Below are positions 35,505-48,839 of a stretch of 64,000 nucleotides of DNA, in pieces. The notes below the pieces were generated by a model, which searched no databases, was not told the origin of the DNA, and saw only the letters and a list, made by a program, of their open reading frames with translations. Source of the DNA: Histoplasma ohiense (Eukaryota > Ascomycota > Eurotiomycetes > Onygenales > Ajellomycetaceae). The stretch covers positions 1 through 64,000 of the forward strand of contig JAEVHH010000005.1 in NCBI GenBank assembly GCA_017607445.1, written 5' to 3'. The first letter of the stretch is position 1, and each line of letters starts with the position of its first letter. Made by a program: the position numbers and the translations under genes.

Positions 35505-35975
35505 TGTGACGGGTTAGCATCTGTTAGTAATTAACTTATGCAATCAACTCCCCTTCTGCATCTGCTTGTTTCTGACTGTTGTGATCTCATGTAACCCTCG
35601 ATGTTCTTCTGCTCTGTGCTCTGTGCTCATGTAGTTTCTAACAATTCTTCTGTGTAGCTTCTTACATTCTCTCACTCTGTGTTCCACACTCATGTAGTCT
35701 CTAATGATTCTTCTGCATAGCTCTCAATGATTTCTCCACCTCACATTCTGCACTTGTGTAGCTTCTAACAATTCTTACATATACCTCTTAATGTTCTTCC
35801 ACTCCATGCTCCACTGTGGAGTGGCTTCTGATATTCTTTCATCTCAAATTTTTCTCTATAAGAACCCTCTTCATACAATCTTTTCTTCTGATTTCTTTTC
35901 TCTTTCTTTTCTTAATCAATTTGTAATCTGTAATTAGAATAGTATCAAATTGTTAATTGAAGTACATCCACTATA
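35505..35975 (+). repeat. element C 5' LTR (471 bp)
   Basis: Starts TGTGACGGGTTAGC. It has only two of the 63-bp internal repeats seen four times in A and B, which accounts exactly for the 126-bp length difference. The final bases (CCACTATA) are heavily mutated. Confidence 0.92.
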
Positions 35976-36352
35976 TTACAAATTGATTCTTCTGTGTTTA
36001 AGATCTGAGTGTCTTGTTATTAGTTCTTACACTCAAGTGTGTTGTTATCAGTTCCTACATCCAAGTGCATTGTTTACAGATCTGAGTGTCTAGTTGTTAC
36101 AAGAGATCCCTCATGAGTCTGAGTGTTCTCATCATTAGTTATATAGACTGTTGTGTCTAAGTATCCAAGACACAATCAACTGTGTTCTACAAGGCTCAAG
36201 TGTCTACAAACTGTAACACTGCAAATAGCATTCACAAAGAAGCTTGACAAAGCTTAGCACTGCAACACTGTGAATAGTGTCTGTGAAAGAACTGAGTATC
36301 TACAAGTATTCCTTTTTCTTTTTTTTATTATTACATGTTTTTAGATATTGAA

Positions 36353-37366
36353 ATGAACTACAAACAATTCTACAAACATCCATCACATTCAAACACAGTG
36401 GATGATAACTTAGATCTATGAAGCATCCTTCAGCAGCAGACACTACAGATGACTGAATTGCAATGACAACTTGCTGAGATAAGCACTTTCATATTCACTG
36501 TTTCTTCTACACTCACATCTCATGAAAAGTCCTCAAGAGAGAAGCTCTCAATTCTTGACAAATACAAGAGAGACCTAGCACTCTATCTCATATAGAAGTC
36601 AAAAGCAAACACCAAATTGAACATCAATGGACAAGCAATAGACTCACTATCCAATCAAGTATGATATATTCATAGCAGATTGAATGGTGATGCATTAGCA
36701 AAATTTCAACTCTGAATGAGTCATTGTCAGAATCATCAGTATATATCAGAGCTAGTCTTTCAACAACTCAACTCTCTCTTTCTTGATTTTACACTTTAAG
36801 TCAAGATGTTAGACTGACTTAATCAAACTTGTCAGATGAATGTTGTGTTGACAACTTATCTTTCTGAATTCAATTGCAAGCTTCTAGAAGCAGATGAGCA
36901 AGACTGAAACAACACTGTCAAGATCAATATATTGTTCAAGAACTTGAACTTTCAGTTGTATAACTGAAGTGTAGAGTGTTCAAAGCTCTTAATATACAGT
37001 GAATTCTGCACTGATCTTCATCTGTTGAACAACAATCTGTCTCAGTTCTGCATGCTTCAAAATCATAGAGAATTTCACTGAATAAATGTGTATGTTCTGA
37101 ACCACTCTGCAGCACCCCCCACCTCTGAATCAGAATCAATGAACTGAGTCTCACATGTGAATGCAAGCCACTCAAGAGTCTCTAATATCTCAGAGAAGAA
37201 TACTGTCAACTGAATTATCAGAGAAGTCTGTATACACTGTGACAAGTCAGAGCACTTCACAAACCAATGTTCAAATGTAATTGCTTCAAGTAAACCCCCC
37301 ACACACATGAACACTGTGTCATCTGTGGATAGACAAGAACAGGGAAAAGATGAGCTCTCACTCTAA
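36353..37366 (+). pseudogene. gag: element C gag with CCHC zinc knuckle
   Basis: ATG 36353, TAA 37364-37366, 1,014 bp as in A and B. CCHC knuckle VCIHCDKSEHFTNQC at 37226-37270. More internal stops than in A or B (for example TAG for TGG at about 36594). Confidence 0.85.
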
Positions 37367-40300
37367 AATATAGACAAGAGCTCAAGAAGCAGAAAGCTAG
37401 CTGAAGATTTGAGTAGAAGATGCAAGCAGATGCAATCATGATCTCTGCTATTGTAAATAGCTTAGTCAATGTATGAGCAATGATAGACAATGATTTTCTT
37501 CACTACACTCTTATAGACATTCAGCTGATTGAGAAGCATAAGCTTCAGTGTATTCTCTTTCTCAAATCATATAAACTCAGTGAATTTGACAGCCTCAGAG
37601 AATCCACCTTCTACAACATGATAAGATTTAATGTTGATGTAGAAGAACACAAGAAAAAGAATGTATACACATACAAAATACAAGATCTTGAGTATAATCT
37701 AATGCTCAGTCTATCATGACTCACAGAATTTGAAATCTTGTTGAATGCATGCAACCACTGTTTTATTTTCCCAGAAGGCAATTATGTTTACAAGAAGAAT
37801 GTTGATAGAATCACTGATCTCACTCAGATATCAGTGAAAGTGTACAAACTACTAATCTGTCAAGTGCATAAGAAGAAGAACATTCAAGTGTTCACTGCTA
37901 GTATGATGAATATCAAAAAAGTGTTAGAAAAGCTAGAACTCAAAGATCTCAAGAAACTGTGCAAGAAACTATCTGAATTGTACAAAGACTTCACAGATGT
38001 GTTCAATGAAAAAGAAGCTGAAAAGCTTCCTTCTCATCAAGAACCTGATATAGATCATACAATTGAGCTCATCAAGAAGAATGATAAGAACTCACAATCA
38101 CTCTGAAATTCTCTCTACAGTATATCATGCAACAAGCTCCTTGTTCTACAAAAAACACTCAACAGACTATTGAACAAAGATTTCATTCATATTAGCAACT
38201 CATTCACTGCAGCATCTGTACTGTTTGCAAAGAAATCAGAAGAAGGCTTACAATTCTGTGTTGATTATCAAAGACTCAACAAGATTACATGGAAGAACTG
38301 ATACTCTCTCTCACTCATCAATGAAACATTTGAATGAGTAGAAAAAGCAAAATGATTTATGAAGCTTGACATCTCTGCAGCCTTCTATAAGATAAGAATT
38401 AATGAAGGTGATGAATGGCTAACCACTTTTTGTACATGTTACAGATTATATGAATGGACAGTGACTCTCTTTGAATTAGTGAATGCTTCAAGCATGTTTC
38501 AGAAATACATTAACTGAGCTCTATAAGATCTGCTTGATGAGATTGCCTCAGTGTATATGAATGATATTCTGATCTTCACTGATGGATCACTCACTGAGTA
38601 CTGCAAATATGTATGACAAGTGTTTGACTGTCTATGAAAAGCTGAACTACAAGTGGATATTGACAAATGTGACTTTGAGATCAAGTCTATAATCTATCTA
38701 GAATTCATCATTGAAGCTGAAAAAGATGTATACATGAATTCTAAGAAGATGGAAGCAATTCTCAACTGAAAGACATCAATCTTGATAAAAGAGACTAGAA
38801 GCTTTCTAGAATTTGCTAACTTCTACTGAAGATTCATCAAAGACTTCTTCAATATCATACAATCACTGATGGATCTGATCTGGAAAGACACCATATTTCA
38901 ATGGACTGACAAAGTGGACACAGTATTCAAAAAGCTGAAGTGTATGTTTACAAATGCCTCAATGCTGCAATCATTTGATCTGAATAAGCATACAATTCTT
39001 GAAATGAACACCTCAGATTATGTAATAGATGAGGCACTGATGCAATATGATAATGAAAATATTCTACAACTCTGTGTCTTCATCTTGAAAAAAATGTCAT
39101 TCACTGAATGCAACTACAAGATCTATGACAAGAAGCTTCTAGTGATTATATAATGTCTTGAAAAATAAAAGTCTGAACTTATGAGTGTTGAAAAGTTTGA
39201 GATTGTTATCAATCATAAGAACTTAGAGTACTTCACAATCACTTGTAAGCTCACTGAAAGACATATGTGTTGATCATTGTTTCTTAGTCATTTTTTATTC
39301 ACAATTTGTTATTGATCTGAAGTAGAGAACATTCTTGTGAATGCTCTGTCTCATCAAAAACAAGATATATCATCTGATGACTTGAACAACAGATGAAAAC
39401 ACTGAGAGCATTGATTAATCAACTCTGCAATTATAGAAAGTTCTACACAATCAGACAAACTCTGCATATATGTCAACCAGTTCTGAGCTCAAGAACTCTT
39501 GCTTGAAGAACAATGAAAGCTAGTGACAGAAGTAGATGAATTCTGACAATAAGCTGCTGAAGCTGTACAAAACAGAGCACCTTGATTCCTCACAAGTGTA
39601 TACTCAAGAATGAATATCTTAGCATGTTCAATCAATGATGACAACTGCTTATGCTTTCAAGATAGACAATAGATCTCTGATTCAGAATCTCTATGAACAC
39701 AGATCATGCAAGAAATTCATGACTTATTGATAATCAGACATTCAGAATATGAAATCATGTACAATATCATCACTCAAGAATTCTACTGATCAGATATATC
39801 AAAAAACATATGCTGGTTTGTACACAACTGTGATTGCTGCAGCTCAGTGACAGCATAATGTGAATGCTGAAAAGAGATGCTGAAGCTTCTATCTGTTTCT
39901 GATCAAACTTGATGTGATATAGCTATCAATTTTGCAGTTTTCTTATCTGAAAGTGGAGATTCTATGAACATTCTAGTCATTGTCAATTGACTCAGCAAGA
40001 GTGTAATACTACAGCTCTGTGACAAGATGAATACTGAAGTAGTTACAGATGTCTTTGTCAAAAGTCTGTTCTATTGTATACACAGTCTGTCTTCATTCAT
40101 TGTGTCAGATAGAGACAGTCAATTCATCAGCACACTCTGAGTCTGCATATGTCAATTATTAAGAATCAAATGAAAGTTATCAATGATATATCATTCAGAG
40201 ACTGATGAAGCTACTGAGAGAATGATACAAATGATAAAGAACATTCTTCATAAGTTCTGCAATTATATGCAAGACAACTGAAGCAATCTGCTGTCACACA

Positions 40301-40998
40301 CTAAGATTGCAATTAATGATTGAGATTTTGCTATGACAGATGTAAGCTCATTCTTTCTTCTACATGAATACAACTTAAAGATTCTGAACTTCTCTGAGAC
40401 TTCTCAAGAAACTGCATACATCTGCAGTCTTATACAGATGGCAGAGAATATTGTGAGCAAGCTGAAGAAAGCTCACAAATGAGCAGAAGCTTCAATGATC
40501 AGTGTTCAGCAAGATTATAAGAATCAAATGAACATCAGAAGAAGTTCTGTGATCTAATATCATATAGAAAACAAAGTCTGACTGAATCTCAAGAATATAA
40601 GAACAGACCACTTCTTGTGTACACTAGATTACTGTCATGTCAAGTATATGGTGAAGAAAATGCTAGACACACACAATTATCAACTTGACATTCTGTCTGA
40701 TATTCATGACATCTTTCATATGAACCTGCTCCAACCCACGGCTGAGGATCTATTCCCCTCACAGAGAACCTCCAATTGACAGCCATCTGTCATTGTAGAA
40801 GAAGACAACAAACTTGAGTGGGAAATCAAAGCAATTCTTGATGATAGAACCAACCACTGCTGTTGTGAATATCTCATCAAATGAATAGAATACAATCATC
40901 TGATCTGAGAATCTGCATTCATCTTGAAGAACATCACTGCTCTTGACATCTATGAGTTCTCACTCATCTCAGTAGAGAGGGATAATGTGATGGGTTAG
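37294..40998 (+). pseudogene. pol: element C pol (protease-RT-RNase H-integrase-chromodomain)
   Basis: One frame, -1 relative to gag, to TAG 40996-40998. Protease MIDNDFLHYTLID (37480-37520) has the DSG motif changed to DND. An open block lies at 37738-38106. RT: EEGLQFCVDYQRLNK (38232-38285) and YMNDILIF (38555-38580). RNase H: KHTILEMNTSDYVI (38988-39030). Integrase: ILVIVNWLSKS-like (39970-40005) and IVSDRDSQFISTL (40100-40140). Chromodomain: EWEIKAILDDRTNHCCCEYL (40816-40880). It is more decayed than B, with TGA at conserved Arg. Confidence 0.88.
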
Positions 40999-41456
40999 CA
41001 TCTGTTAGTAATTAACTTACACAATCAACTTCTCTTCTGCATCTGCTCATTTCTGACCATTGTGATCTCACATAATCCTTGATGTTCTTTCACTCTGTGC
41101 TCCGCACTTGCATAGTTTCTAACAATTCTTTTATGTAGCTTCTTACATTCTCTCATTCTGTGTTCTGTGCTTGTGTAGTCTCTAACAATTCTTCTGCATA
41201 GCTCTCAATGATTCCCCCACCCCACATTCTGCACTCATATAGCTTCTAATGATTCTTATGCATATCTCTTAATGTTTTTTCACTTCATACTCCACTGTGA
41301 AGTGGCTTCTGATATTCTTCTGCCTTGAACTTTTCTCTATAAGAACCCTCTTTGTATGATCTTTTCTTCTGATTTCTTTTCTCTTTCTTTTCTTAATCAA
41401 TTCATAATCTGTAATTAGAATAGTATCAAATCGTTAATCAAAGTACGCCCGCTACA
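40986..41456 (+). repeat. element C 3' LTR (471 bp)
   Basis: TGTGATGGG...AAAGTACGCCCGCTACA, the same length as the 5' LTR, with CpG retained at the end. Confidence 0.93.
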
Positions 41457-41672
41457 AGATATTCTCTTCTGAATTATACTCAGAATCTGATTTCATAGAG
41501 AAAGATGATGCTTGTTGCACACTTTCAGTGACAGAAGTGTGTGTTTCATAGTTTTCTTTCATGATATTTGTTGCTTCAGATTCAGCAGTAGCATGAGTAT
41601 GATGAATACTGTGAATAGAAATCATAACTATTACTCAATGAATTGTCTCTTGAAGATTGAGTGATTAGAAAC

Positions 41673-41937
41673 TGTGAGATGTAGTGACAGTGTGAAGAAT
41701 AACAGTAGAAGATAGTTTATAGCATAGTGAAGATAATAGTAATATATTGTAGAGTGTAGTATAGTAGTGTAATGTAGTGTAGCTAATCACTAAGAAAGAA
41801 AAGAAAGAGAAAGAAGATGTGCGAAATACATACATCAATATATATATACATATAGAAATAGCAGTAGTGAGAGTATAATGGAAAGAGGTAAGAATAAGCA
41901 AAGATAATAAGGAAATAATAAACGAGTGCATTACACA
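41673..41937 (-). repeat. element H 5' LTR
   Basis: 265 bp, TGTGTAATGC...CATCTCACA on the minus strand, homologous to the solo LTR at 1846-2111. It precedes the H gag. Confidence 0.72.
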
Positions 41938-43489
41938 AGTGTTGTACAACACAACTCATTTCATCAGCTATTCATTCATTGCATCTCTTGCTTGAAGCAA
42001 GTATGAAACATTCAGCAATCTTATATATTCTCTGAATTCTGCTGTCATTTGTACTGATTGTGCTGAGTATATGTTATATTCTTTCTTGTTCCTTTTTCTA
42101 CAACTTTCATTCTAACTTTCATAGATGAAATTGTACAGAGTCTCTATGTTGTTGAGATTATGACAGACAAAGATCTTCATATCATATTTGCTTACATCAA
42201 CTTCTGCATCATTTCTCTGTCTTTGCATGCTTTCAGCTTATCAGATGAGTGCCTTCATCCTCTTTGTTGATAAATGATTTTCAACTTGATCATTTGTAGA
42301 AAGAAGATATGTGTTCAAGATAGTTCAAATGATGACATGATGCTTTTTTATATCTGTGGTGAATATACACTGATTTCTTATGCTGATTGTGTGAGAAACA
42401 AAGAGCTGTTTCAATTTTGTATTCTGTCTTCTGCATGTAATCATTCTGCTGATCACTCTCATCTCTGCTGCAACTGTCTCTGAAGCTTCAAGAAGAGTTT
42501 CTGTTCTTTCAGTAAGCATACATTTCTTTCTTCTCATTGTGATGGCTGTTAATATTCTACAGTTACTTTTGACACTACTCTGTGTACATCTATCTCTGCT
42601 TCTCTCTCAGATTCTTTCACAACTCTTATTGAGTGAGTGTTCATCATCTGTTCTTGTAGAAGCTTGAGTGTCTGCTCAACTGCTCTGTTCACTTCTTTCT
42701 TACCCCTCTCTCTTCTGATTGATTTTTCTTCATATACACATACTCATTGTTTTGTTGAGCTTTCTGTGAATCTCTTTATTGAAGATATTGAATCAGTGCA
42801 TCAAACTCTGCATGAGATGAAGATATGCACTGCACTTCTACACACACATCTTGAGATTCTGAAGTTCTTGATGCAGACTGATTTTTAGTCTTCCTTCTAT
42901 TATATACAAATAGTTTTCAGAATGTTGATTTGAACATTTCATTGATATGCATCTTTTTCTTTGTGCTTCAATTTCTCTGTATTTTTAGAAATCAGATGAA
43001 GTCTCTGTGGCAGTCATTAGAGCTGTATATGAATAGATTGTTTTTCTGACTTTCTTTTTCTCTTTCTATTCTAGTCATTAATCTTACACAATCTTTTACT
43101 GATTCTACACTTGATGACTAGATGCAGCAGATCTCATGTTTTTCAATGAAAGTCTTCTGTCTTCACATATTATACTGTCTCTCTTCACAAGCTCAGACAA
43201 CTACAGCAAATGACTCATCAAAACTAATCTCATTCAATCTCTGAGCATTCTCAGATGTCAAAATAGCTTGATTCAATGCATTCACTGATGTTTCTGACAG
43301 TTCATTCTCTGAGATCTCTGTGATTGAGCTAGTGTAGACAGTCAAATTCTCTTCTGAATCTCTTTGTTTCTTGTGACTCAATTCATATACTGATCAGTTG
43401 TCTCTAGTTCACCTCTGATCACATTGCATCTGCTGTCTACATCACAATATCATACAGTCAGCAACAGTCTCATCACTTATCAGAGTATG
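41938..43489 (-). other. unrecognised degenerate coding-like tract beyond element G pol
   Basis: No family recognised. On the minus strand there are open pieces of protein-like composition at 43193-43381 (SITEISENELSETSVNALNQ) and 42325-42537 (basic, TERTETLLEASETVAAEMRV). They lie in different frames and are separated by stops. They follow the C-terminal part of element G pol and might be its 3' region or an unrelated gene into which H inserted. Confidence 0.35.
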
Positions 43490-45968
43490 TTATATACTCA
43501 TCTTTTTCATTTCCTTTCATTCTTTTTTGATTATTGTTGAGAGATCTGAGTAAGTGATATTATCTGATTTGTAAGCATTGATGATTTCTCTAACTTCTCT
43601 GAGCTTTTCTATTGTAAGTTCTCTTTTCTTCAACACTGATGATAGTGCTGCAGATGATCACAGCTCATTGAGATTCTCTGTCTTCATCTCTACAAAACAA
43701 GAGTTATTTATAAGATTGTGTAGAATCTGTCCCTCTGATTCTTTCAAAGTGTACATTTCAAAAGAATGTGATTTGAGGATTTTGTACAGTTCAAATCATC
43801 TTGATTGAAACTTCTCAGATTCTTCATTTTGTACAAGAACTCAAGTGTCTACAGCAAGACTTGTTTCTTTTACTAATAAATCTTGTATTCTTTTCAATTG
43901 TATGATATGATTGAGCAGTAATTCATTTGCTTTTGCTCAGATGTGACTAACTTCTCTTACTCTTGATTTCACATTCACAATCACTATCTCCTCCTCTATC
44001 TGCTTCTGCATATCCTCTGAGATACATGAATGCATCTCATAGAGCAGATAGAACAGCAAACACTTTGAGACTGCATACTGACAAACTCATATTATGAATA
44101 ATGTCTGTTTCAGATATTCATTTCATAATCTTGTGAATTTCTTCACTAGATATTTCATCAGCATACTGTCTAATATTCTGTTTAAGTGTTCAACTTTTTC
44201 ATTTGTATGAGAGTGATAGAATATCATCATGCAATGCTTCATCTGCAATTGTTTGACAAAGTGTCTCACAGCTTCTTCTACAAGGTTTGCATCATTATCT
44301 ATCAATATCTCACAGAGTATATCATAATTGATGTAGATATTATTATATAGAAATTTAGCAATGATCTTCTTCATTATCTCTGACACCACTCATATAATTG
44401 ACCACTCTGTGGTGTAATCAATTGCTGTTATTATTCAGCAGTTCTCATTTGATGTTCATGGTAATATCTCTATGAAATCTATTCTTCAACATTCAAACAA
44501 TTTAATCATATCTTCTATCTGATGTTGTACCCTCTCACACTTCAATTCTTGTCTTACACTCTTTGAGACTTGGCAGTTTGAGCACTTCTGTATGTATATC
44601 TGAATATTTTCTTTCATGCTTGATCAGTATATTCAATCTTTCAGAACATTCATAAGTTCTGAGCTCTCTAAGTGACTGAACTTCTTATGCATACAACTTA
44701 CTAGATTTCATCAAAACTGAGACTCAAGATACAGTGTCTCTGCATAATCAAGATCACAGTAAAACACAACATTCTTCTCTAATTTCACAAGTTTGAATTT
44801 TGAAAGCATCTCTTCTATTATCTTTATCAGATATTTATCAGCTGATACACTTCCATTCTTCAAGCAGATGATCATGACTTTCAATCACTCTGTCTCATCA
44901 CAATCTCTCTATGCTGTTAGTGTGAATTCTCTCTGTGCCACATTCACTGAATCTTCTCCCATGAAGTCAGATCTACAATTTATAACATCTGATATAATAG
45001 CATCTACTCTCTTTCTGTATTTGATTTGAAGATCATACATCTGAAACTCTGATATTCATCATGCTAGCCACTTGAAAAGTTTGATTGTCATTTGTAAATA
45101 AATGAGACTTTCATGATCAGTGATCATCATTGTTGTATGCTCATTGTCAATATATCAATCTCACAGATCTAGTGTATATTTGATCATTAGAAGTTTCTTC
45201 TCATACACAGAATAGTTAAACTCTGCATCTGACAGCTTTCAGTCATCATACACTACTGAGTGTAATTTATCATTCTCTCTCATTTGCAAGAGAGAGCATT
45301 CAATGACTCATTCTGATATATCAGTTTCAATTGTGAAGAGCTTTGTACAATCTGATTGAACAAGCACTGAAGATGTTGTCATATGTTCTCTAAACTCAAG
45401 AAAGATCTCTTTACAGAAGATATTTCAGATGATCAAATGAAATTTCTTTTTGCAAAACTCAGCATCTGTCACTTTAAGAAGATCTGACAATGAAGCAGTA
45501 ATTCATACAAAATCCTTTACAAATCTTCTGTAATAGAATGTCAGTTCTAAAAATTGATGTATATGATGTACATTTCTAGATCTTGATCATTTCATGATAA
45601 CTTCTAGTTTTTTGAGAATTGGATGTATGCAGCTCTCTTCCATGAGATGTCTCATGAACTTCAACTTCTTCATATCAAACATATATTTCAATGATTTGAT
45701 ATAGAACTTGTGCTCTGTCAGAGTTGTGAGCATCTGATTCACATGTTATAGATGCTCTTCATACAAGTTCAAAAAAATTAAGATATCATCAAAATATACA
45801 AGACATGATCAGCTGTTCTGTTTTGCAAGAATTGTATTCATTATCATCTGAAAGATTGCAGAGATGTTTGTAAGTTTCATAGACATTGCAAAAAATTCAA
45901 ACTTTCTTCATTGTGTGTTAAACACTGTTTTGAGCACTGATAGTTCATCTACACAAATCTGTCAGTAT

Positions 45969-47654
45969 TAGACTGGCCGTGTGACCATGCATGGGACTGG
46001 GACTAAATATTTCTCCAGTCCCATTATCAAATTTCTTAGTCCTGGTCCCATATAGTGTTTATTAAATTAGTCACTTTACACTGTTTATATTATAAATCTA
46101 GTCCCAGGTCATGTTCTTCTTATAAATTACTGATTCTGGTCCCATTTGGTCCCATTTTGTTAAAATGGGACCAAATGGGACCATGATTTACCCTATATAG
46201 ATGATATAATGCTATGAGCGTTACCAAAAATCATTACCTATCAAAAGAAGTTTAGTGTGTTTATGCTCTAGTTCTATTTTGAACTAGTAATGATAGTGAT
46301 AGATAGATTCGCCGCGGTAGATAGGTTGGCAGCGATAGATTAGCAGCGATAGATTAGCAGCGATAGATTAGCAGTGATAGATTAGCAGTGATAGATTAGC
46401 AGCGATAGATTAGCAGCGATAGATTGGCAGCGATAGATAGATTGGCAGTGGTAGATAAATTGGCAGCGATAGATAGATTCGCCGCGGTAGATAGGTTGGC
46501 AGCGATAGATTAGCAGCGATAGATTGGCAGTGATAGCTTAGCAGTGAGGGATAGCTTAGCAGTGAGGGATAGCTTAGCAGCGAGGGATAGATTGGCAGCG
46601 GCGATAGATTAGCAGCGATAGATAGATTGGCAGCAGCGATAGATTAGCAGCGATAGATTAGCAGCAATAGATTAGCAGCAATAGATAGATTGGCAGTGGT
46701 AGATAAATTGGCAGCGATAGATAGGTTGGCAGCGATAGATTAGCAGTGATAGATAGCTTAGTAGTGAGGGATAGCTTAGCAGCGAGGGATAGCTTAGCAG
46801 CGAGGGATAGCTTAGCAGCGAGAGATAGCTTAGCAGTGAGGGATAGCTTAGCAGCGAGGGATAGCTTAGCAGCGAGGGATAGCTTAGCAGCGAGAGATAG
46901 CTTAGCAGTGAGGGATAGCTTAGCAGCGAGGGATAGCTTAGCAGCGAGGGATAGATTGGCAGCGGCGATAGATTAGCAGCGATAGATAGATTGACAGCAG
47001 CGATAGATTAGCAGCAATAGATAGATTGGCAGTGGTAGATAAATTGGCAGCGATAGATAGGTTGGCAGCGATAGATAGGTTGGCAGCGATAGCTTAGCAG
47101 CGAGGGATAGCTTGCAGCAATAGATAGGTTGGCAGCGGCGATAGATTGGCAGCGGTGATAGGTTGGCAGCGATAGATAGGTTGGCAGCGATAGCTTAGCA
47201 GCGAGGGATAGCTTGCAGCAATAGATAGGTTGGCAGCGGCGATAGATTGGCAGCGGTGATAGGTTGGCAGCGATAGATAGGTTGGCAGCGATAGCTTAGC
47301 AGCGAGGGATAGCTTGCAGCAATAGATAGGTTGGCAGCACTAGATAGGGGCGATATCTCCACCAATCATATCATCAGATTGATATCTAAGATATGTATTA
47401 TATAATCATCAGAATGGGACCAAACCTCAGTCAAAATCATAGTCAGTCCCAGGTCATGTTCTTATTTTTGATAGTCAGTCACTTTACATGAAATATCAAG
47501 ATTTATTAGTCCCATTTCACTCATGTTCTAATAATTCTAGTCACTTTACACTCCCATTCTGATCCTGGTCCCACTGAAAATCACGCCAAGAAATGGACTG
47601 GGACCAAACCAAACCAAACCAAACATGAAATTCATGGTCCCACCGGCCAGCCTA
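45969..47654. mobile_element. element F: non-autonomous hAT element carrying a minisatellite
   Basis: 1,686 bp with terminal inverted repeats TAGACTGGCCGTGTGACCAT and (other end) TAGGCTGGCCGGTGGGACCA, flanked by a perfect 8-bp duplication GTCAGTAT (45961-45968 and 47655-47662), as expected for hAT. The ends match those of the autonomous-type hAT element E in swapped orientation. No transposase is present. The centre is a minisatellite (46290-47345). It disrupts the RT of element G. Confidence 0.95.
46290..47345. repeat. CpG-containing minisatellite within hAT element F
   Basis: About 1 kb of GATAGATTAGCAGC, GATAGATTGGCAGC and GGGATAGCTTAGCAGCGA units (14-18 bp) in higher-order blocks. A repeat of about 116 bp recurs at roughly 47080-47330. 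Units carry one CpG (CAGCGA) that is mostly intact, in sharp contrast to the neighbouring sequence. An open frame RDSLAARDSLAVRDS at 46746-46976 is a repeat artefact. Confidence 0.93.
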
Positions 47655-48839
47655 GTCAGTATTCTGTGAGTAGATCAATCTTTGTCAAGTATCAGACATT
47701 TTCTACTGTATCTAGTTGTTGTTGAATTCATAATAGCAGATATTCATTCTTTACAGTGAGTTTATTGAGCATCTGATAGTCAATGCACATACATCATTTT
47801 CCATTTGACTTCTTAGCAAATAGAACTGAGAAGCCTCATATACTGAAGAATGATTATATAAGACCCCTCTTCAACAACTCCTCTATCTGCCACTGTAATT
47901 TCTCAAGATGTGTTTGTGATAGAGAATACACATTGCAATTTATTGATTTCACATCTCTCATATCAATCTCATGAATGAATTCTCTTTTGAGTGACAGAGA
48001 AGATGAAAGATTCATTCAGAAGATCTTTTTATGCTTTTCAAACAGTGTCTTCATATACATTTCATTTTTCAAATCTTTTATGAACAGCAGTTCTTTTGCC
48101 TCAGATTCTTTTATGATGTATAGAATGCTCTGAGTCAAAGATTTACACAGCATTTATTTTGCTTGATATTGAGTGATGAGATTCAAATCTTCCATCTCTG
48201 ATATATGAAATCTGCATCTCATATTCATGAGTAAGATTGTATGAATTTGATTCTTACAATCTGTCAATTGTATATGATATGTACATCAATGAATTTGAGA
48301 ATCATACTTCTGAAATCAATCAAGCCTCAAGATCAGATCATATTCTACATTCAGAAGTACACACACTCAGATGCAGCAAGATTATTCCTCAAAATACAAG
48401 AGCATCTTTACTCTCATAGACAAAATAAGATAACAATTGTTTGAAAGCTTTACTCATTTAGATTCCTCCATCCATCATACACCAGACAATCATTTTAGTA
48501 TATAATCATCAATGTATTTCATTGAAGCACTTATGTTCAATAACATCTTCACTGTCACTTCTCTTTTCTGTCTTAGATATTCTCTATACATCAGTGTATT
48601 CAATTCTACAGTATTCAGATATTTGTTCATTTTCTCTTCTGTACTCATCTTTTCATCTCTCTTCTATTTAGCTGTTGTAGAATTCAGAGAATCATCTAAT
48701 ACAGATAACTCATCTACTTCAGAGATCTTTAGTAGTCAATCAGCAAGTATCTCTGATTCTGCTGATTTCTCTAGTTTTTTGACTTCTTCTCTTGAAGATG
48801 ATTACAGCAATCTCTTATGTTATGATTCTGTCAGTCACA

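Larger units (their letters stand above)
35505..41456 (+). mobile_element. element C: full-length Ty3/Gypsy chromovirus, short-LTR form
   Basis: 5,952-bp element, same family as A and B, with target duplication AGATA at 35500-35504 and 41457-41461. Both LTRs are 471 bp. The internal region is collinear with B. It is inserted in the gag of element H. Confidence 0.96.
34481..41660 (-). pseudogene. gag: element H gag, interrupted by element C
   Basis: Gag-like minus-strand frame in two parts: 41457-41660 (Ser/Glu-rich N-terminal, HTSVTESVQQASSFSMKSDS) and 34481-35504 (including an open stretch at 34732-35091). The two parts join in frame after removing element C with one AGATA copy. The N-terminal start is unclear. 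Family identity rests on the downstream CCHC knuckle and RT. Confidence 0.6.
32850..41937 (-). mobile_element. element H: truncated Ty3/Gypsy element, host of element C
   Basis: Minus-strand Gypsy remnant with one LTR (41673-41937) at its 5' end, then gag, CCHC knuckle, protease and RT. It stops abruptly in the connection after RT (FYQRFIKSFSSIAAPL at about 32870-32920), so RNase H, integrase and the 3' LTR are missing. Element C (35505-41456) lies within its gag. Without C and one AGATA, the gag frame reads across the junction (SEENISSEDLST). Confidence 0.8.
43490..48470 (-). pseudogene. pol: element G pol (RT-RNase H-integrase), split by element F
   Basis: Old Ty3/Gypsy pol on the minus strand. 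RT begins SVLFAKKSNGK-CMCIDY (about 47755-47830), is split by the hAT element F (45969-47654), and resumes with ICVDELSVLKTVFN, VYFDDILIFLN (YxDD box, about 45780-45810), RNase H KLFTIETDISEWVI and FNYSVYEKKLL (about 45200-45345). The integrase core is at 44123-44389 (CEILIDNDANLVEEAVRHFV, then MMIFYHSHTNEKVEHLNRIL). Downstream is the fungal Gypsy C-terminal region with VLVQNEESEKFQS-WFELYKIL and SCFVEMKTENL (43640-43870). No chromodomain was recognised. Stops are mainly TGA. Confidence 0.8.

Noticed and set aside
46746..46976. Open frame encoding RDSLAARDSLAV repeats
   Set aside because: Direct product of the minisatellite inside hAT element F, with no start context or unique sequence.
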